Of a stretch of DNA of 64,000 bases, positions 1-64,000 are shown piece by piece. The DNA is taken from positions 6,468,254 to 6,532,253 of the forward strand of contig RPFO01000667.1 in the NCBI GenBank assembly GCA_009746045.1. Reading direction: 5' to 3'. Below the pieces are notes generated by a model. That model had not been told where the DNA came from. It did not search any database and saw nothing but the letters and a program-made list of their open reading frames with translations. Source of the stretch: Mesostigma viride (Eukaryota > Streptophyta > Mesostigmatophyceae > Mesostigmatales > Mesostigmataceae). The position numbers and the translations under genes were made by a program. Within the stretch, counting starts at the first letter, position 1, and every line of letters begins with the position of its first letter.

Positions 1-950
1 GCGGTCCTTGCCACTGCCTGGCGAGTCCAAGCCAGGCTCTGTGGCTGCCATTCCGAGGCCAAGCTCGCGAATACTTTGGTCGAGCGACAGTGCACGACCC
101 CGACGAAGTGGCAAGCCAGGAAGCTTGTCAGGGCTCAACATTTGGTCAGCGTACGCCGCATAGTATGCTTTCACGGTTCGCGGCGTGGTGCGTTCAACAG
201 ACCATCTATCAAAACTTGTCCGGTTGGCTGACGCAGAATGAGACAGCCCGCCGTGAACTATCATGCCGTCATTTTCGATGGCGTAACTGCGTCGAGCTTG
301 CGCAGCTGTCATTTGAGGCAAGTCTGCGCAGCTGAGCTCCGCATTGCGGTCCTTCGGCTGCTCTTCTGAAATAGTGGAACGACGGCTTCTCCGGGAAAAA
401 AGGAAATCGTACAGCTTTATTTTCCGTGGTATATCCAGGTCCAAGGACTTGACCTCGCGGACCTTCGCCATGGTCGCGACAGCTCCACAGTCTTGAAAAA
501 GCCCGTTCTTTTTCTTTCTGCAGCAAAGTGTAAGTTCAGGAAACCCGGGACAGAGGCAAAAACGCCTTCCGTGTCTGTTCCGTGGGAAGAAATGGTTGCT
601 GCTCCCGATAGCTGGATAATAACTTTGTCACATTCGTTTTGGCAAGAAGAAAGAATCTGGACGATCAAGGGCGGTTGCATCCATGAATTCGATTGCATCA
701 ACGGATCTTGCCAGCATGTCCAGGCCGAATCACTCACGATATTTGCAACAGATGAAACGGAAATAGGATATCAAATGATGGTCCTTGATTTGTTAGAACT
801 AATATGGAAAGACGTTCACAAAAATGCTACTTGAGTCTTGCAAATCTCAAGCACCCAATCGAAAACCGAAAAGGTTCGCCAGCGTGCGCCTAAGCTGAGG
901 AACCTGATATATTTGGAGATCTGACGACGGATTCAGCGGAAAAGGGTGAA

Positions 951-1243
951 GCCAGATCATAGTAACCGGACACCATCCAATTCGACCGTTTCGCCACCGC
1001 ATCGGTCTGTAGTTACAGCAAATTGTGGGCCCGCAAAGAGGCGCGGGCATATCCCCCCCCCATTAAGCTTGTTCGGTACATAATAAGGAAGCCAGATCAT
1101 AGTAACCGGACACCATCCAAGACAACAAAAAAATCCAATTCGACCGTTTCGCCACCGCATCGGTCTGCAGTTACAGCAAAAATTGTGGGCCCGCAAAGAG
1201 GCGCGGGCATACCCCCCCCCCCTTTTTGTTCGGTAATAAGGAA
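951..1243. repeat. Imperfect tandem duplication, about 140-bp unit
   Basis: Two copies start at 951 and 1091 with the same opening (GCCAGATCATAGTAACCGG). Each runs through a shared GC-rich stretch ending in a C-run and a 'TTCGGTA...ATAAGGAA' segment. The second copy carries a short A-rich insertion of about 16 bases. There is no coding signal. Confidence 0.8.
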
Positions 1244-2309
1244 AAGTGTTCGGTATTTAAAGTGTTTACAAAGTGACAAACGTTGGCGCGGCGTTACGCG
1301 GCGCTCTTTGCAAAAGTGTTAAGTGACGCGGCGCAGTGTCAAGTGACGTCTGAAGTCCGTGACTCCGTGGGCGAGGCGCGCAGCGAACGGCCGACCGAGT
1401 TACGTATTTAAAGTTGCGTTTTTATAGGTTGCGTTGCCGCGTTAAGTTGCGACGCCGAAGTTTAGGCGGCGGCCGTAACTTAAGCATCGGTGCCATCGCA
1501 ACTTAACGGGGTAATGACTCAATGACTCAATTTGTAGCCTGTTAGTTAGTTGAATCGGCCCACGCCGCACGCTCGCCGCACATGGTAAGCAGAGTCTTTT
1601 GTAGCCTGTACAGTAGGTGTCTCCTTGTAAAACTGACTCATAAAAGTGAATGACTACTGACCTGGGTAAAATCGTATGGTCCGCATGGACCGCGCTACCA
1701 CATTTCCACATTCAGTAGCGCTATCAGTGCGTTGTATTCAGTTCCTATTCCCGGAATTGGCCGGCGGTATTGCGGGGACCCTAGGGGATGAGTTGTCCAA
1801 CTGTCAACTAGCCTGGGTATGGCTACACACTAATATGCGGCTATATGCGATCTGGACTCCGGAACGAGACGGTTTTCAAAGCCGGTGCGGCACGAGTACA
1901 CCAGCTGAAAGCCGCCCGGCCGGGCGTGGCCGTGAGGCGGTTTATCTTCCTCTGGAACTCAGCAATGCGTAACCGACGCTTGGCTCTTGGCGTAAGAACA
2001 AGTACAAGGTGTGGGACCCCGGACCCAACAATGACAGGCCTAGCCGCCCCCTGGAGCTCTTCCATGCTCTCCTGGGACGCAACAGGGTGTTCAGTTTACT
2101 TGCATGATTCCTCACGGTGATCGGCTTACGTGCCGGCGTCCGTCACCGACTTGGCTCCCCGGCTGGTCACATAACTGAATGCTCCTTCATTTCTAAACCT
2201 TTCACCTATCACACTAGTCCGTCATACCCTAGTCAGTGGGTAACCAGCTGGTCGATACGTGTTACCTCTTCCTAACGCCATATAGTCTCAAAAAAAAAAA
2301 ATATCATGC

Positions 2310-2338
2310 TTGCGAACAATGACCATCATTGTTCGCAA
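2310..2338. repeat. Perfect inverted repeat (hairpin)
   Basis: Arms TTGCGAACAATGA and TCATTGTTCGCAA (13 bp each) flank the 3-base loop CCA. The hairpin lies just after an A-rich run and about 105 bp before the LINE target-site duplication. It may be a transcript-end hairpin or a relic of an inverted-repeat element; nothing decides between them. Confidence 0.75.
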
Positions 2339-2443
2339 TTTGTGACAATTACTGCTCTGGCAAATCAATGGCCCTACACAAGCACTCCGCTAACTGAAAA
2401 ATAGCGGACAGATTAGCCGGGACAAATTCGGTGGATGTATCAG

Positions 2444-2456
2444 GGATGTATGGATG
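2444..2456. repeat. Left target-site duplication of the outer LINE copy
   Basis: GGATGTATGGATG occurs here and again at 7151-7163, directly after the 3' TTAA-type tail of the outer element. A 13-bp direct repeat bracketing a 5'-truncated LINE with a simple-repeat tail is the expected mark of target-primed reverse transcription. Local GGATGTAT-like sequence adds slight ambiguity at the left edge. Confidence 0.75.
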
Positions 2457-2471
2457 TATGAGGACACTCTT

Positions 2472-2742
2472 TCTTTGAGGACACTGAGCACGTGCAGACA
2501 TGGCTTGACTGCCTGGCTCTCGAGGCCCGTGCAGTGGGGCTTGAGGTCAGCAAGAAGACAGAGGCCCTGGCGGTTGGGCTCACCACCTCAGCGCCGCCCC
2601 TCTATCTCCTAGATGGCTCTCGAGTCCTGTATCGGGACCGCGTTAAGCTGCTGGGCAGCCTGCTCCCTAGCTGCGAGGTGGATGTGGACCACCGCATCTC
2701 CCTCGCCTGGCACGCTTTACGCCAGTACCGGGCCCTATGGCG
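2472..2742 (+). pseudogene. Reverse transcriptase fragment, left half of the outer LINE
   Basis: The open frame from 2492 to about 2740 encodes the segment following the YADD motif (starts QTWLDCLALEARAV, ends at QYRALWR). It is almost identical to the inner reverse transcriptase over 5438-5686. It has no start of its own and is cut by the inner element at 2743, so it cannot make a working protein. Its C-terminal continuation is at 6417-6961. Confidence 0.85.
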
Positions 2743-2751
2743 AGCATGATC

Positions 2752-3023
2752 ATGATGCAAGGTCGCCAGGCACGCCACGGTCAACCTTCCCGCCAATTTA
2801 CCAGCCTTACACGCCTCCTAGCCCGCCTTGAGCGGGATGAGGCCCAGTCGACACGCCGGCGACCCCAGCCAGGACGGAGACGACGCATATCCGTCCTGAA
2901 AGAAAGCCTCCATGCGTTGACAAGCATTAACCCCAATCGCCACCCTCCCCCTCCCCCCCCCCACCCCCACCCCCACCTCCAGCACTACCCTTCTCCACCC
3001 CCACCCCCACCCCCACCCCCCCG
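2752..3023 (+). pseudogene. Possible N-terminal leader of the LINE polyprotein
   Basis: An open frame from ATG at 2752 encodes a basic, arginine-rich segment followed by a His/Pro run made by a CCCCCA microsatellite (about 2945-3022), then stops at 3025-3027. The endonuclease frame opens in another frame immediately afterwards. The simplest reading is that the leader was once fused in frame to the endonuclease and that slippage in the C-rich repeat broke it. A non-coding 5' UTR is the alternative. Confidence 0.4.
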
Positions 3024-4544
3024 CTAATAGGGCAACGGCCCATTCTTGGTGTTGCTAGTTTTAACGTGCGCACCCTCCCTGCAGATCCTTCTACGAGCGG
3101 CGGCACCCCAGCACGCCAACGCGTCGACGAGCTGATCGCCCTGTGCGCCGACAACAAGATCGCTGTTCTTGGAGTCCAGGAGCACCGACGCACCGTTGAC
3201 CCTCAGCACGCGGTCAACGGTCTGCTGGTCGACGACCTGCGTGCAGGCTGGCGGTTCCACTATGGTGGCGGCGACGCGCCGGGCCAAGGTGGTGTGGGCC
3301 TCTTGTGCTCGCCGGCAGCATCAGAGCAGCTCCAGTCCATCGTGCTGCGGTCCCCGCGTGTGCTAGTGGCCACTTTTTCGGCCACTGAGGGCCATTCACA
3401 CCACACGCTAACCGTTATCGTGGGATATGCACCACATGCGGGTCGAGCTCAGGCGGAACGTGAGGCCTTCTTCGACGCCCTCAAGGAGGAGGAGGCCAAC
3501 ATCCCAGCTCGGCACTTCCTGGTTATGCTGCTCGACGCCAACGCCACGCTGCCAGTTGGCACTGGGGGCGCTCAGTATTCCCCAACCAACACGACAGCCA
3601 ACGGTAACACGCCTTTATTTGCGAATCTGCTGGCAGAATCTGCGCTGGTTGCATGCAATGCTTCTTTCGCACGCCCCGCTGAGCAGCTGGCCACCTTTTT
3701 TGGGCCGTCGGATCGGGTGGTGTGCCTTGATTATGTCTGCGTACGTCGGGCTCAGCGCCCCTCAGTTGTCGATGCTCGCGTCCTGCAAGATTCTGTCAGC
3801 ACGGTGGAATCTGATCATCGTCTCGTGCTCGCTCGCATCAGATTGCGGTTTCCTGGGGTGAAACCGTCGCGACAGCTGGCACCTCAGCCAGATCTGAAAG
3901 TGCTCCGGATTGTGCTGAAGGATGCCGACAAGATGTCAGCAGAAGAGCAGGCCGCTATGTCGCACAGGGATGATTTCCTGGCCGTATTCGACGCCGGGGG
4001 CAGCCGACAGCAGTTACACGCCATTCCGCCGCCGGGGGATATTTCAGTGATCCTCCGTGGTGTCGCCGCCAAGTATCGCCTGGCTGCCCGCACCCTCCCC
4101 ACCTTGCCTCCGCGTCGGCAGCTTGCTGTCCACCGTCACGCACCGACAGTGGTCGCCGCCAGGCAGATGCTCCGCCGCAACAGAGATCCGATCGCCAAAC
4201 CTGGGCTGCAAGCAGCTCTGAGGGCCGCCTACGAGCAGGCTGAGAAGGCAGATGCTCAGCAGATGGTCAAGGACCTGCGCAGCTGCCAGCAGAAGCACGA
4301 CGGCAAGGGGGCCTGGTTCTGGTACAAGCGCCTCGGGCACCCGGACGGCCTCGGCCGGCCCCACCGCCACGACGTCCCCGGCGCCCCAGCCAAGCGGCTT
4401 CGTACCTGGGCCACGGCCACGGCCGAGGTCGTGGGGACAGCTGCGCCGCCCCCACCCCTGCTCCCAGCCGCCGCCGCCCGCCGGCCGCCCTGGCCGGCCC
4501 CGCAGGGCCCCCGGCCCCGCCTAGGTCAGCGGCGGACTACCTAG
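3024..4544 (+). CDS. LINE apurinic/apyrimidinic-type endonuclease domain
   Basis: This frame encodes the nuclease that nicks target DNA to prime reverse transcription. Family signatures appear in order: 'GVASFNVRTL' at the start (catalytic Asn region), 'GVQEHR' (catalytic Glu), 'GGVGLL', 'LLDANATLP' (Asp/Asn pair) and 'ESDHRLVLARI' near the domain end (Asp-His pair). All expected catalytic residues are present. Homology begins upstream of the first usable start codon (3066 is GTG, no ATG in frame), which supports loss of an upstream fusion. The C-terminal third is Arg/Ala-rich linker and ends at a stop at 4542-4544 in a C-rich tract. The transcriptase continues two frames over, so these were probably one protein. 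Confidence 0.85.
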   Translation, partial: LIGQRPILGVASFNVRTLPADPSTSGGTPARQRVDELIALCADNKIAVLGVQEHRRTVDPQHAVNGLLVDDLRAGWRFHYGGGDAPGQGGVGLLCSPAASEQLQSIVLRSPRVLVATFSATEGHSHHTLTVIVGYAPHAGRAQAEREAFFDALKEEEANIPARHFLVMLLDANATLPVGTGGAQYSPTNTTANGNTPLFANLLAESALVACNASFARPAEQLATFFGPSDRVVCLDYVCVRRAQRPSVVDARVLQDSVSTVESDHRLVLARIRLRFPGVKPSRQLAPQPDLKVLRIVLKDADKMSAEEQAAMSHRDDFLAVFDAGGSRQQLHAIPPPGDISVILRGVAAKYRLAARTLPTLPPRRQLAVHRHAPTVVAARQMLRRNRDPIAKPGLQAALRAAYEQAEKADAQQMVKDLRSCQQKHDGKGAWFWYKRLGHPDGLGRPHRHDVPGAPAKRLRTWATATAEVVGTAAPPPPLLPAAAARRPPWPAPQGPRPRLGQRRTT

Positions 4545-4582
4545 TCCCCCCGCTGGTCGGCCCACTTGGCGACCCGTCTGAC

Positions 4583-6226
4583 ATGCCTCCTTTCACCTCT
4601 CGCGAGGTCACGGAGGCGGTCCAGCGCCTGCGTTATGACGCAGCCACCGGCTCTGACGAGATTCCGGCCGCAGTTGTAAAACTTGCAGCCGAATTCGAGG
4701 ACACAGGTGTTATGCTGCTCTTCCGGGACATCTGCAACCGCCTTCTGCTGTCGTCGCAACCACCTCCAGCGGCCTGGCAACACAGTTTTCGCACGATGCT
4801 GTACAAGAACAAGGGGTCGCCTGCCGACCCCGGCAACTACAGAGGGGTGTGCATTCAAAGTGCCCCCCTCAAGCTTCTTATGCGGCTCATCCTGAACCGC
4901 CTGCGCACGGCCCTGGACGGTCACCTCAGCGAGACTCAGCACGGCTTCCGTTCAGGTCGCAACACAGTACAGGCGCTCTTCGCTACTCGCCGACTGGTGG
5001 AGGAACTGCAACGCCTTCAGCCTGGTGAGTCCCCTTTGCACCTTGTGCTGGTGGACTTCATCAAAGCCTTCGATTCGGTTTTCTGGCCTGCGCTTTGGGA
5101 CATCCTCGAGTTGTTCCGGATCCCCCGCCCCCTGATTGCTGTCATCCGCAACCTGTATGAAGGGTCCACCACTTCGGTGCGCACTTCTTACGGGACCACG
5201 CCCCCATGCCCTTTACAGAAGGGTGTGTGGCAGGGCTGCGTGCTGTCGCCCTACCTGTTCATTATTGTTGTCGAATACGTAATGATTCAGGCGCGCAAGC
5301 GATTTGCCCGCATCGTGGGCAGGGAACCAGGAGTGCAGGTTGCTAACAAATTCTGGCATGGCGGTGCGGACACGGAGATTCGGCTGGCAGACATCATTTA
5401 CGCAGACGACACCACCCTCTTTGAGGACACTGAGCACGTGCAGACATGGCTTGACTGCCTGGCTCTCGAGGCCCGTGCAGTGGGGCTTGAGGTCAGCAAG
5501 AAGACAGAGGCCCTGGCGGTTGGGCTCACCACCTCAGCGCCGCCCCTCTATCTCCTAGACGGCTCTCGAGTCCTGTATCGGGACCGCGTTAAGCTGCTGG
5601 GCAGCCTGCTCCCTAGCTGCGAGGTGGATGTGGACCACCGCATCTCCCTCGCCTGGCACGCTTTACGCCAGTACCGGGCCCTATGGCGCAAGCCCCTGGG
5701 CAAGATCGAGAAACAGGACCTGTTCAAGGTCCTCGTCCTTCCTGTTCTCACGTATGGCGCCGAGACGTGGACCCTCACCGCCGACCTGGCCCGCAAGCTG
5801 GACGGCGCGGTCACCAGCATGCTGCGTTCCATTTTCAGAGTAGGATATGCTGCTCATGTCCGCAATGAGGACCTGTACCAGGGCATGCCCTATATCACCA
5901 GCACAATTAAGCAACGCCGCCTGCAGCTAGTAGGGCACCTAGCTCGCACCAACCAGGTAGACACCTCACGTGGCCCCCCCGCAGGACTGCGACCAGCCCA
6001 GCCTGGCCGGCACCTCCTGACGTGGGCTGGGCCCAGTGATGTTAGACGCCGCAAGGCCCGCACCTTCAAAGAACAGCTAGTAGAGGACATGGGGGGCCTC
6101 GGCCTCTCCGTGATTTGGAAGAAGATGATGGACAAGGCCAAGTGGGCCCAGGTCATAGAGGACAACGAGCCCCCCCCAGTGGGGAAGCGCCCGCGTGTGC
6201 AATCCCACGGGAGGCACGCTAGATAG
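4583..6226 (+). CDS. LINE reverse transcriptase
   Basis: 547 codons from ATG, although related sequence in the same frame extends upstream to about 4520 ('SAADYLVPPLVGPLGDPSD'). The true protein is therefore probably the endonuclease-transcriptase fusion broken by a frameshift. Polymerase motifs are visible: 'HGFRSGRNTVQAL', motif A 'LVDFIKAFDSV' (Asp158), motif B 'GVWQGCVLSPYLF' and motif C 'YADD' (residues 273-276). The C-terminal part carries 'LTYGAETWTLT' and 'RRLQLVGHL', as in RTE-type elements. It copies the element's RNA at the nicked target. The active-site aspartates are intact. Confidence 0.9.
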   Translation: MPPFTSREVTEAVQRLRYDAATGSDEIPAAVVKLAAEFEDTGVMLLFRDICNRLLLSSQPPPAAWQHSFRTMLYKNKGSPADPGNYRGVCIQSAPLKLLMRLILNRLRTALDGHLSETQHGFRSGRNTVQALFATRRLVEELQRLQPGESPLHLVLVDFIKAFDSVFWPALWDILELFRIPRPLIAVIRNLYEGSTTSVRTSYGTTPPCPLQKGVWQGCVLSPYLFIIVVEYVMIQARKRFARIVGREPGVQVANKFWHGGADTEIRLADIIYADDTTLFEDTEHVQTWLDCLALEARAVGLEVSKKTEALAVGLTTSAPPLYLLDGSRVLYRDRVKLLGSLLPSCEVDVDHRISLAWHALRQYRALWRKPLGKIEKQDLFKVLVLPVLTYGAETWTLTADLARKLDGAVTSMLRSIFRVGYAAHVRNEDLYQGMPYITSTIKQRRLQLVGHLARTNQVDTSRGPPAGLRPAQPGRHLLTWAGPSDVRRRKARTFKEQLVEDMGGLGLSVIWKKMMDKAKWAQVIEDNEPPPVGKRPRVQSHGRHAR

Positions 6227-6416
6227 CTCCCCCTAGGGCAGCGTGCGGCTGCCTAGATAGATGATGTAGTTAGAATGTTGCTAGATAGATGTAGTATGTA
6301 GCCAATGTAGATAGATTAGACCGGTAGGAATGTTTGCACCCATCCATCCATTCATCGGGGTTAATGCTCCGTGACTCCCCAACGGGAGCACGAGTCTAAT
6401 TAATTAATTAATTAAT

Positions 6417-6961
6417 TATGGCGCAAGCCCCTGGGCAAGATCGAGAAACAGGACCTGTTCAAGGTCCTCGTCCTTCCTGTTCTCACGTATGGCGCCGAGA
6501 CGTGGACCCTCACCGCCGACCTGGCCCGCAAGCTGGACGGCGCGGTCACCAGCATGCTGCGTTCCATTTTTAGAGTAGGATATGCTGCTCATGTCCGCAA
6601 TGAGGACCTGTACCAGGGCATGCCCTATATCACCAGCACAATTAAGCAACGCCGCCTGCAGCTAGTAGGGCACCTAGCTCGCACCAACCAGGTAGACACC
6701 TCACGTGGCCCCCCCGCAGGACTGCGACCAGCCCAGCCTGGCCGGCACCTCCTGACGTGGGCTGGGCCCAGTGATGTTAGACGCCGCAAGGCCCGCACCT
6801 TCAAAGAACAGCTCGTCGAGGACATGGGGGGCCTAGGCCTCTCCGTGATTTGGAAGAAGATGATGGACAAGGCCAAGTGGGCCCAGGTCATAGAGGACAA
6901 CGAGCCCCCCCCAGTGGGGAAGCGCCCACGTGTGCAATCCCACGGGAGGCACGCTAGATAG
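6417..6961 (+). pseudogene. Reverse transcriptase fragment, right half of the outer LINE
   Basis: Resumes the outer copy directly after the inner insertion and matches 5686-6226 almost base for base, ending at the same stop codon. The apparent ATG at 6554 is an internal methionine, not a real start. It is followed by a 3' UTR copy and a TTAA-type tail ending at 7150. Confidence 0.85.
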
Positions 6962-7150
6962 CTCCCCTAGGGCAGCGTGCTGCTGCCTAGATAGATGTGA
7001 TAGTTAGAATGTTGTTAGATAGATGTAGTATGTAGCCAATGTAGATAGATTAGACCGGTAGGAATATGTGCACCCATCCATCCATCCATCGGGGTTAATG
7101 CTCCGTGACTCCCCAACGGGAGCACGAGTCTAATTAATTAATTAATTAAT

Positions 7151-7163
7151 GGATGTATGGATG
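7151..7163. repeat. Right target-site duplication of the outer LINE
   Basis: GGATGTATGGATG, the partner of 2444-2456, abuts the TTAA-type tail and marks the right boundary of the nested LINE pair. Confidence 0.75.
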
Positions 7164-8842
7164 GATTCTCATTGGTTAATAAAAAATACCCACTTACCCG
7201 GAAAAAACCTGGGTAAAATCAGGTAAAATGGGTAAAAGACAATTGAGTGCAATACCGTTAACCGACGGTAACCGGTACCGGTACCGATTGCCTCGCAGTG
7301 GAACCGATACCGGTACTTGTAGCCGAGGGCAAGTACCGGTTCCGGTACCGATGGGCTAAAACCGGTAACCGACCCAACCAAATGAAAGTAGCGCACGTGG
7401 TCGGCTGGTGGCAAACAGCAACAACAACGACAAAACCGCACGTACGCTGCACGCTGGGAAAACTACTAATATCTAACCATATTAAAATCGAAAAACGTGA
7501 TTTGGAAAGGCACGTTCGCTGGAGTTTCCCGTGCGCAAGAATTACTGGAGCTCCATAACCACGAAGCCATTTCGGCAGGTAAGGCTTGTAATGTAAAACA
7601 ACGGCGGATGGAATACTATGCTTGGCAAGCTCATGTCCTATATTTTGTGAATTGCACTACGTATACGTACAGCTACAAGATTAGTCTAGTTGGCCCATTA
7701 TCAGCTCGCGGCGTTGCATTTGGCAGCTGGAAGTAGAATTCTTAATTGTGCGCATTAAAGGCGCTCACAGGTAGTCCATACAGGGCGGGTATAGAATTAT
7801 TGACTTTTTAAGACAGATATAGCCGTATGAATGTGGGTCGTTGACACCCAATTCAGAGCCGATCGATACATTTATAATGCAGCCGCAGTTAACTTTGGGA
7901 TATTTTTTTATTGGCAATATATATGGCTCGTGCGCTGAGAAGCCTGTATAATTATTGTAACCAGCTGCAAACAAATGGCAACCACGGACATGCTGCGCGG
8001 AGGATATCTGAGTTTATTTATATATATATATATATATTTAAATGAGTTGTGGCGTAATCAAGATCACGAACCTTTTATGGCTAATTGGTCACGCTAATGA
8101 TTGTTTGTGTAAACTTTTGATTTTCAACCACAACTATGATCTGCATGACGTACCGGCACCTGCACGCTCCGGCTCATGGCCACTGCTGGTCCAGACAAGC
8201 TCACAACATTGTCGCCAGACTTAAAATCGTTGCATTCCTGTTCCTGTTGCTCAACGGTAGGAACCGCTAGTTGATCATCATGTACTCCCGGCCTGTAACC
8301 CGCGCGCGGATGTCACTTGTGTATCTGTTCTTTTGCACGAAAGCTCAAGTTATTGAATCGTCAATCACATAGGATTCAACTTGCTATACGTACCTTAGGG
8401 CAGAGGCCGCCGTGCCAATCGATTATTTCGAGATATTTTAGTGATAGTGCAACTTCATTTTATCATTTATGCATACATTCTTTCCGTTATATATGTAGAA
8501 ATCTCTTGTCCCTTGGCCCCTGCCCTGTCCAGCCCCGAAGGCCCCAACTGGCCCCACTGGCCACTAGTACGCCATTACAAACCTCCTGCATGTTGTGCCG
8601 TTGCAAATGCAGACAGGTGCAGGTTGTAACTTGTACCCCGTCAGCTTCATGAGCTTTTTATTGACAATCACAGCTGTTGTTGACACGACCTCACTACTCA
8701 CCAGTGTCACTTAACAATTCTTTCGTAGTTGGCAGTGGTGGCGTGTGCTAAACAGACACAATTAATGGGGACCGCTCGATCCCGTTTGTTGTGTTGCTTT
8801 TGTTACGATTCTGGATTTCTTGTTGGTTTGTGGATGTTACAG
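7164..8842. other. Region between the LINE and the giant gene
   Basis: No exon could be assigned with confidence. It holds a cluster of GGTACC/ACCGGT palindromes (7255-7375), AT-rich DNA with a short (TA)n run at about 8018-8040, and otherwise nothing recognised. Because the first recognised exon starts with a splice acceptor, the true first exon and promoter of the giant gene may lie here. One weak candidate is ATG at 8649 followed by a hydrophobic stretch (MSFLLTITAVV) and a poor phase-1 donor near 8708. The first exon could instead lie left of the LINE, which would then be intronic. Confidence 0.4.
7255..7375. repeat. GGTACC/ACCGGT palindrome cluster
   Basis: Repeated ACCGGTACC-type words occur on both sides of a short spacer, with the left block (GGTAACCGGTACCGGTACC) mirrored by right-hand blocks (ACCGGTTCCGGTACC, ACCGGTAACCG). 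The segment can fold back on itself. It may be a protein-binding site array or the end of a foldback element. Confidence 0.6.

Positions 8843-64000
<55,158 letters not shown>

Larger units (their letters stand above)
1..2443. other. Unassigned region upstream of the LINE
   Basis: No gene could be recognised here on either strand. The longest plausible + frame is 493-834 (113 codons, ATG to TGA); it has no motif I recognise and no clear splice context, so it is not called as a gene. Shorter frames at 90-335 and 1845-2120 are equally anonymous. The region contains a tandem duplication (951-1243), an A-rich run near 2290-2301 and a perfect hairpin (2310-2338), each listed separately. It could be intergenic DNA or an intron of a gene lying to the left. 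Confidence 0.4.
2743..6416 (+). mobile_element. Near full-length RTE-like LINE (inner insertion)
   Basis: About 3.7 kb, flanked by TATGGCG at 2736-2742 and 6417-6423. It has a proline-rich leader with a CCCCCA microsatellite, an apurinic-type endonuclease (3024-4544), a reverse transcriptase (4583-6226), a short 3' UTR of about 170 bp and a TTAA-type tail ending at 6416. No separate nucleic-acid-binding ORF1 is evident. The short UTR, simple-repeat tail and a C-terminus reading 'YGAETWTLT...RRLQLVGHL' resemble the RTE clade. The clade call is by memory of motifs, without a tree. Two frame breaks, one in the leader microsatellite and one between endonuclease and transcriptase, suggest this copy is dead or carries sequence errors. 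Confidence 0.85.
2457..7150 (+). mobile_element. Outer, 5'-truncated RTE-like LINE, split by a second copy
   Basis: The left part (about 2472-2742) matches the inner element from 5418 to about 5688. The right part (6417-7150) continues from exactly that point through the C-terminal coding region, 3' UTR and TTAA-type tail. Together they form one 3' fragment starting inside the reverse transcriptase just after its YADD box, interrupted at TATGGCG by the inner insertion. About 15 bases at the left junction repeat 'GAGGACACT' from the element and look like insertion-site filler. The copy is non-autonomous and close in sequence to the inner one, so both belong to a recently active family. Confidence 0.85.

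Noticed and set aside
493-834. 113-codon frame as an independent gene
   Set aside because: No recognisable motif, homologous frame or splice evidence; reported only within the unassigned region.
6554-6961. Separate 135-residue gene starting at ATG 6554
   Set aside because: It is the C-terminal end of the outer LINE's reverse transcriptase, matching 5821-6226; the ATG is internal.
8791-8842. Hydrophobic stretch LLLLRFWISCWFV as the signal peptide and start of the giant protein
   Set aside because: The frame has no ATG (it begins GTG after a TAA at 8749), and a good acceptor (TTACAG) lies at its end, so it reads better as intron.

Overview
This is eukaryotic nuclear DNA from an intron-rich organism, probably an alga or other protist. 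The evidence is GT-AG introns with C-rich acceptor tracts, GC-rich exons set in moderate-GC, repeat-laden introns, a non-LTR retrotransposon, and proline runs like those of algal wall glycoproteins. I cannot fix the species. A green alga or prasinophyte is a guess. No RNA genes, CRISPR arrays or bacterial-type operons were seen.

Layout. Positions 1-2443 hold no recognisable gene. Positions 2444-7163 are a nested retrotransposon: an old 5'-truncated RTE-like LINE (target-site duplication GGATGTATGGATG on both sides) was split by a near full-length copy of the same family (2743-6416, duplication TATGGCG). The inner copy carries endonuclease and reverse transcriptase frames. Positions 7164-8842 have no clear gene and may contain the promoter or first exon of the next gene.

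From 8843 to the right edge, the + strand carries one giant gene. I traced 52 exons (about 16.3 kb coding, about 5,400 residues), with neither the start nor the end inside the window. Four exons encode a laminin-B (laminin IV type A) domain and two encode one Ig/filamin-like domain. Next comes a five-exon cassette (A-B-C-D-E, four filamin-type domains) repeated six times in tandem (14578-47082). It is followed by 15 exons of diverged domains of the same broad type and the start of an IPT/TIG domain (63833-64000). From the end of exon 4 onward every intron is phase 1, so each exon can be duplicated or skipped without changing frame. Paired similarity of modules 1/4, 2/5 and 3/6 suggests that a three-module block was itself duplicated. 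The likely product is a very large, rod-like, secreted or cell-surface protein. That role is inferred from domain types, NxS/T sequons and paired cysteines.

Two lesions lie in the array: an in-frame TAA in exon C5, and a one-base deficit at a C11 run in exon A6. A decayed extra D exon lies between C6 and D6. At least 18 introns carry a downstream, degraded copy of their own exon end plus 5' splice site ('echo donors'), so these introns seem to have grown by local tandem duplication. Introns also hold many mini- and microsatellites, including a roughly 450-bp all-purine G-rich tract and a 42-bp minisatellite open on both strands, and a 1.35-kb inverted-repeat element with strong subterminal palindromes.
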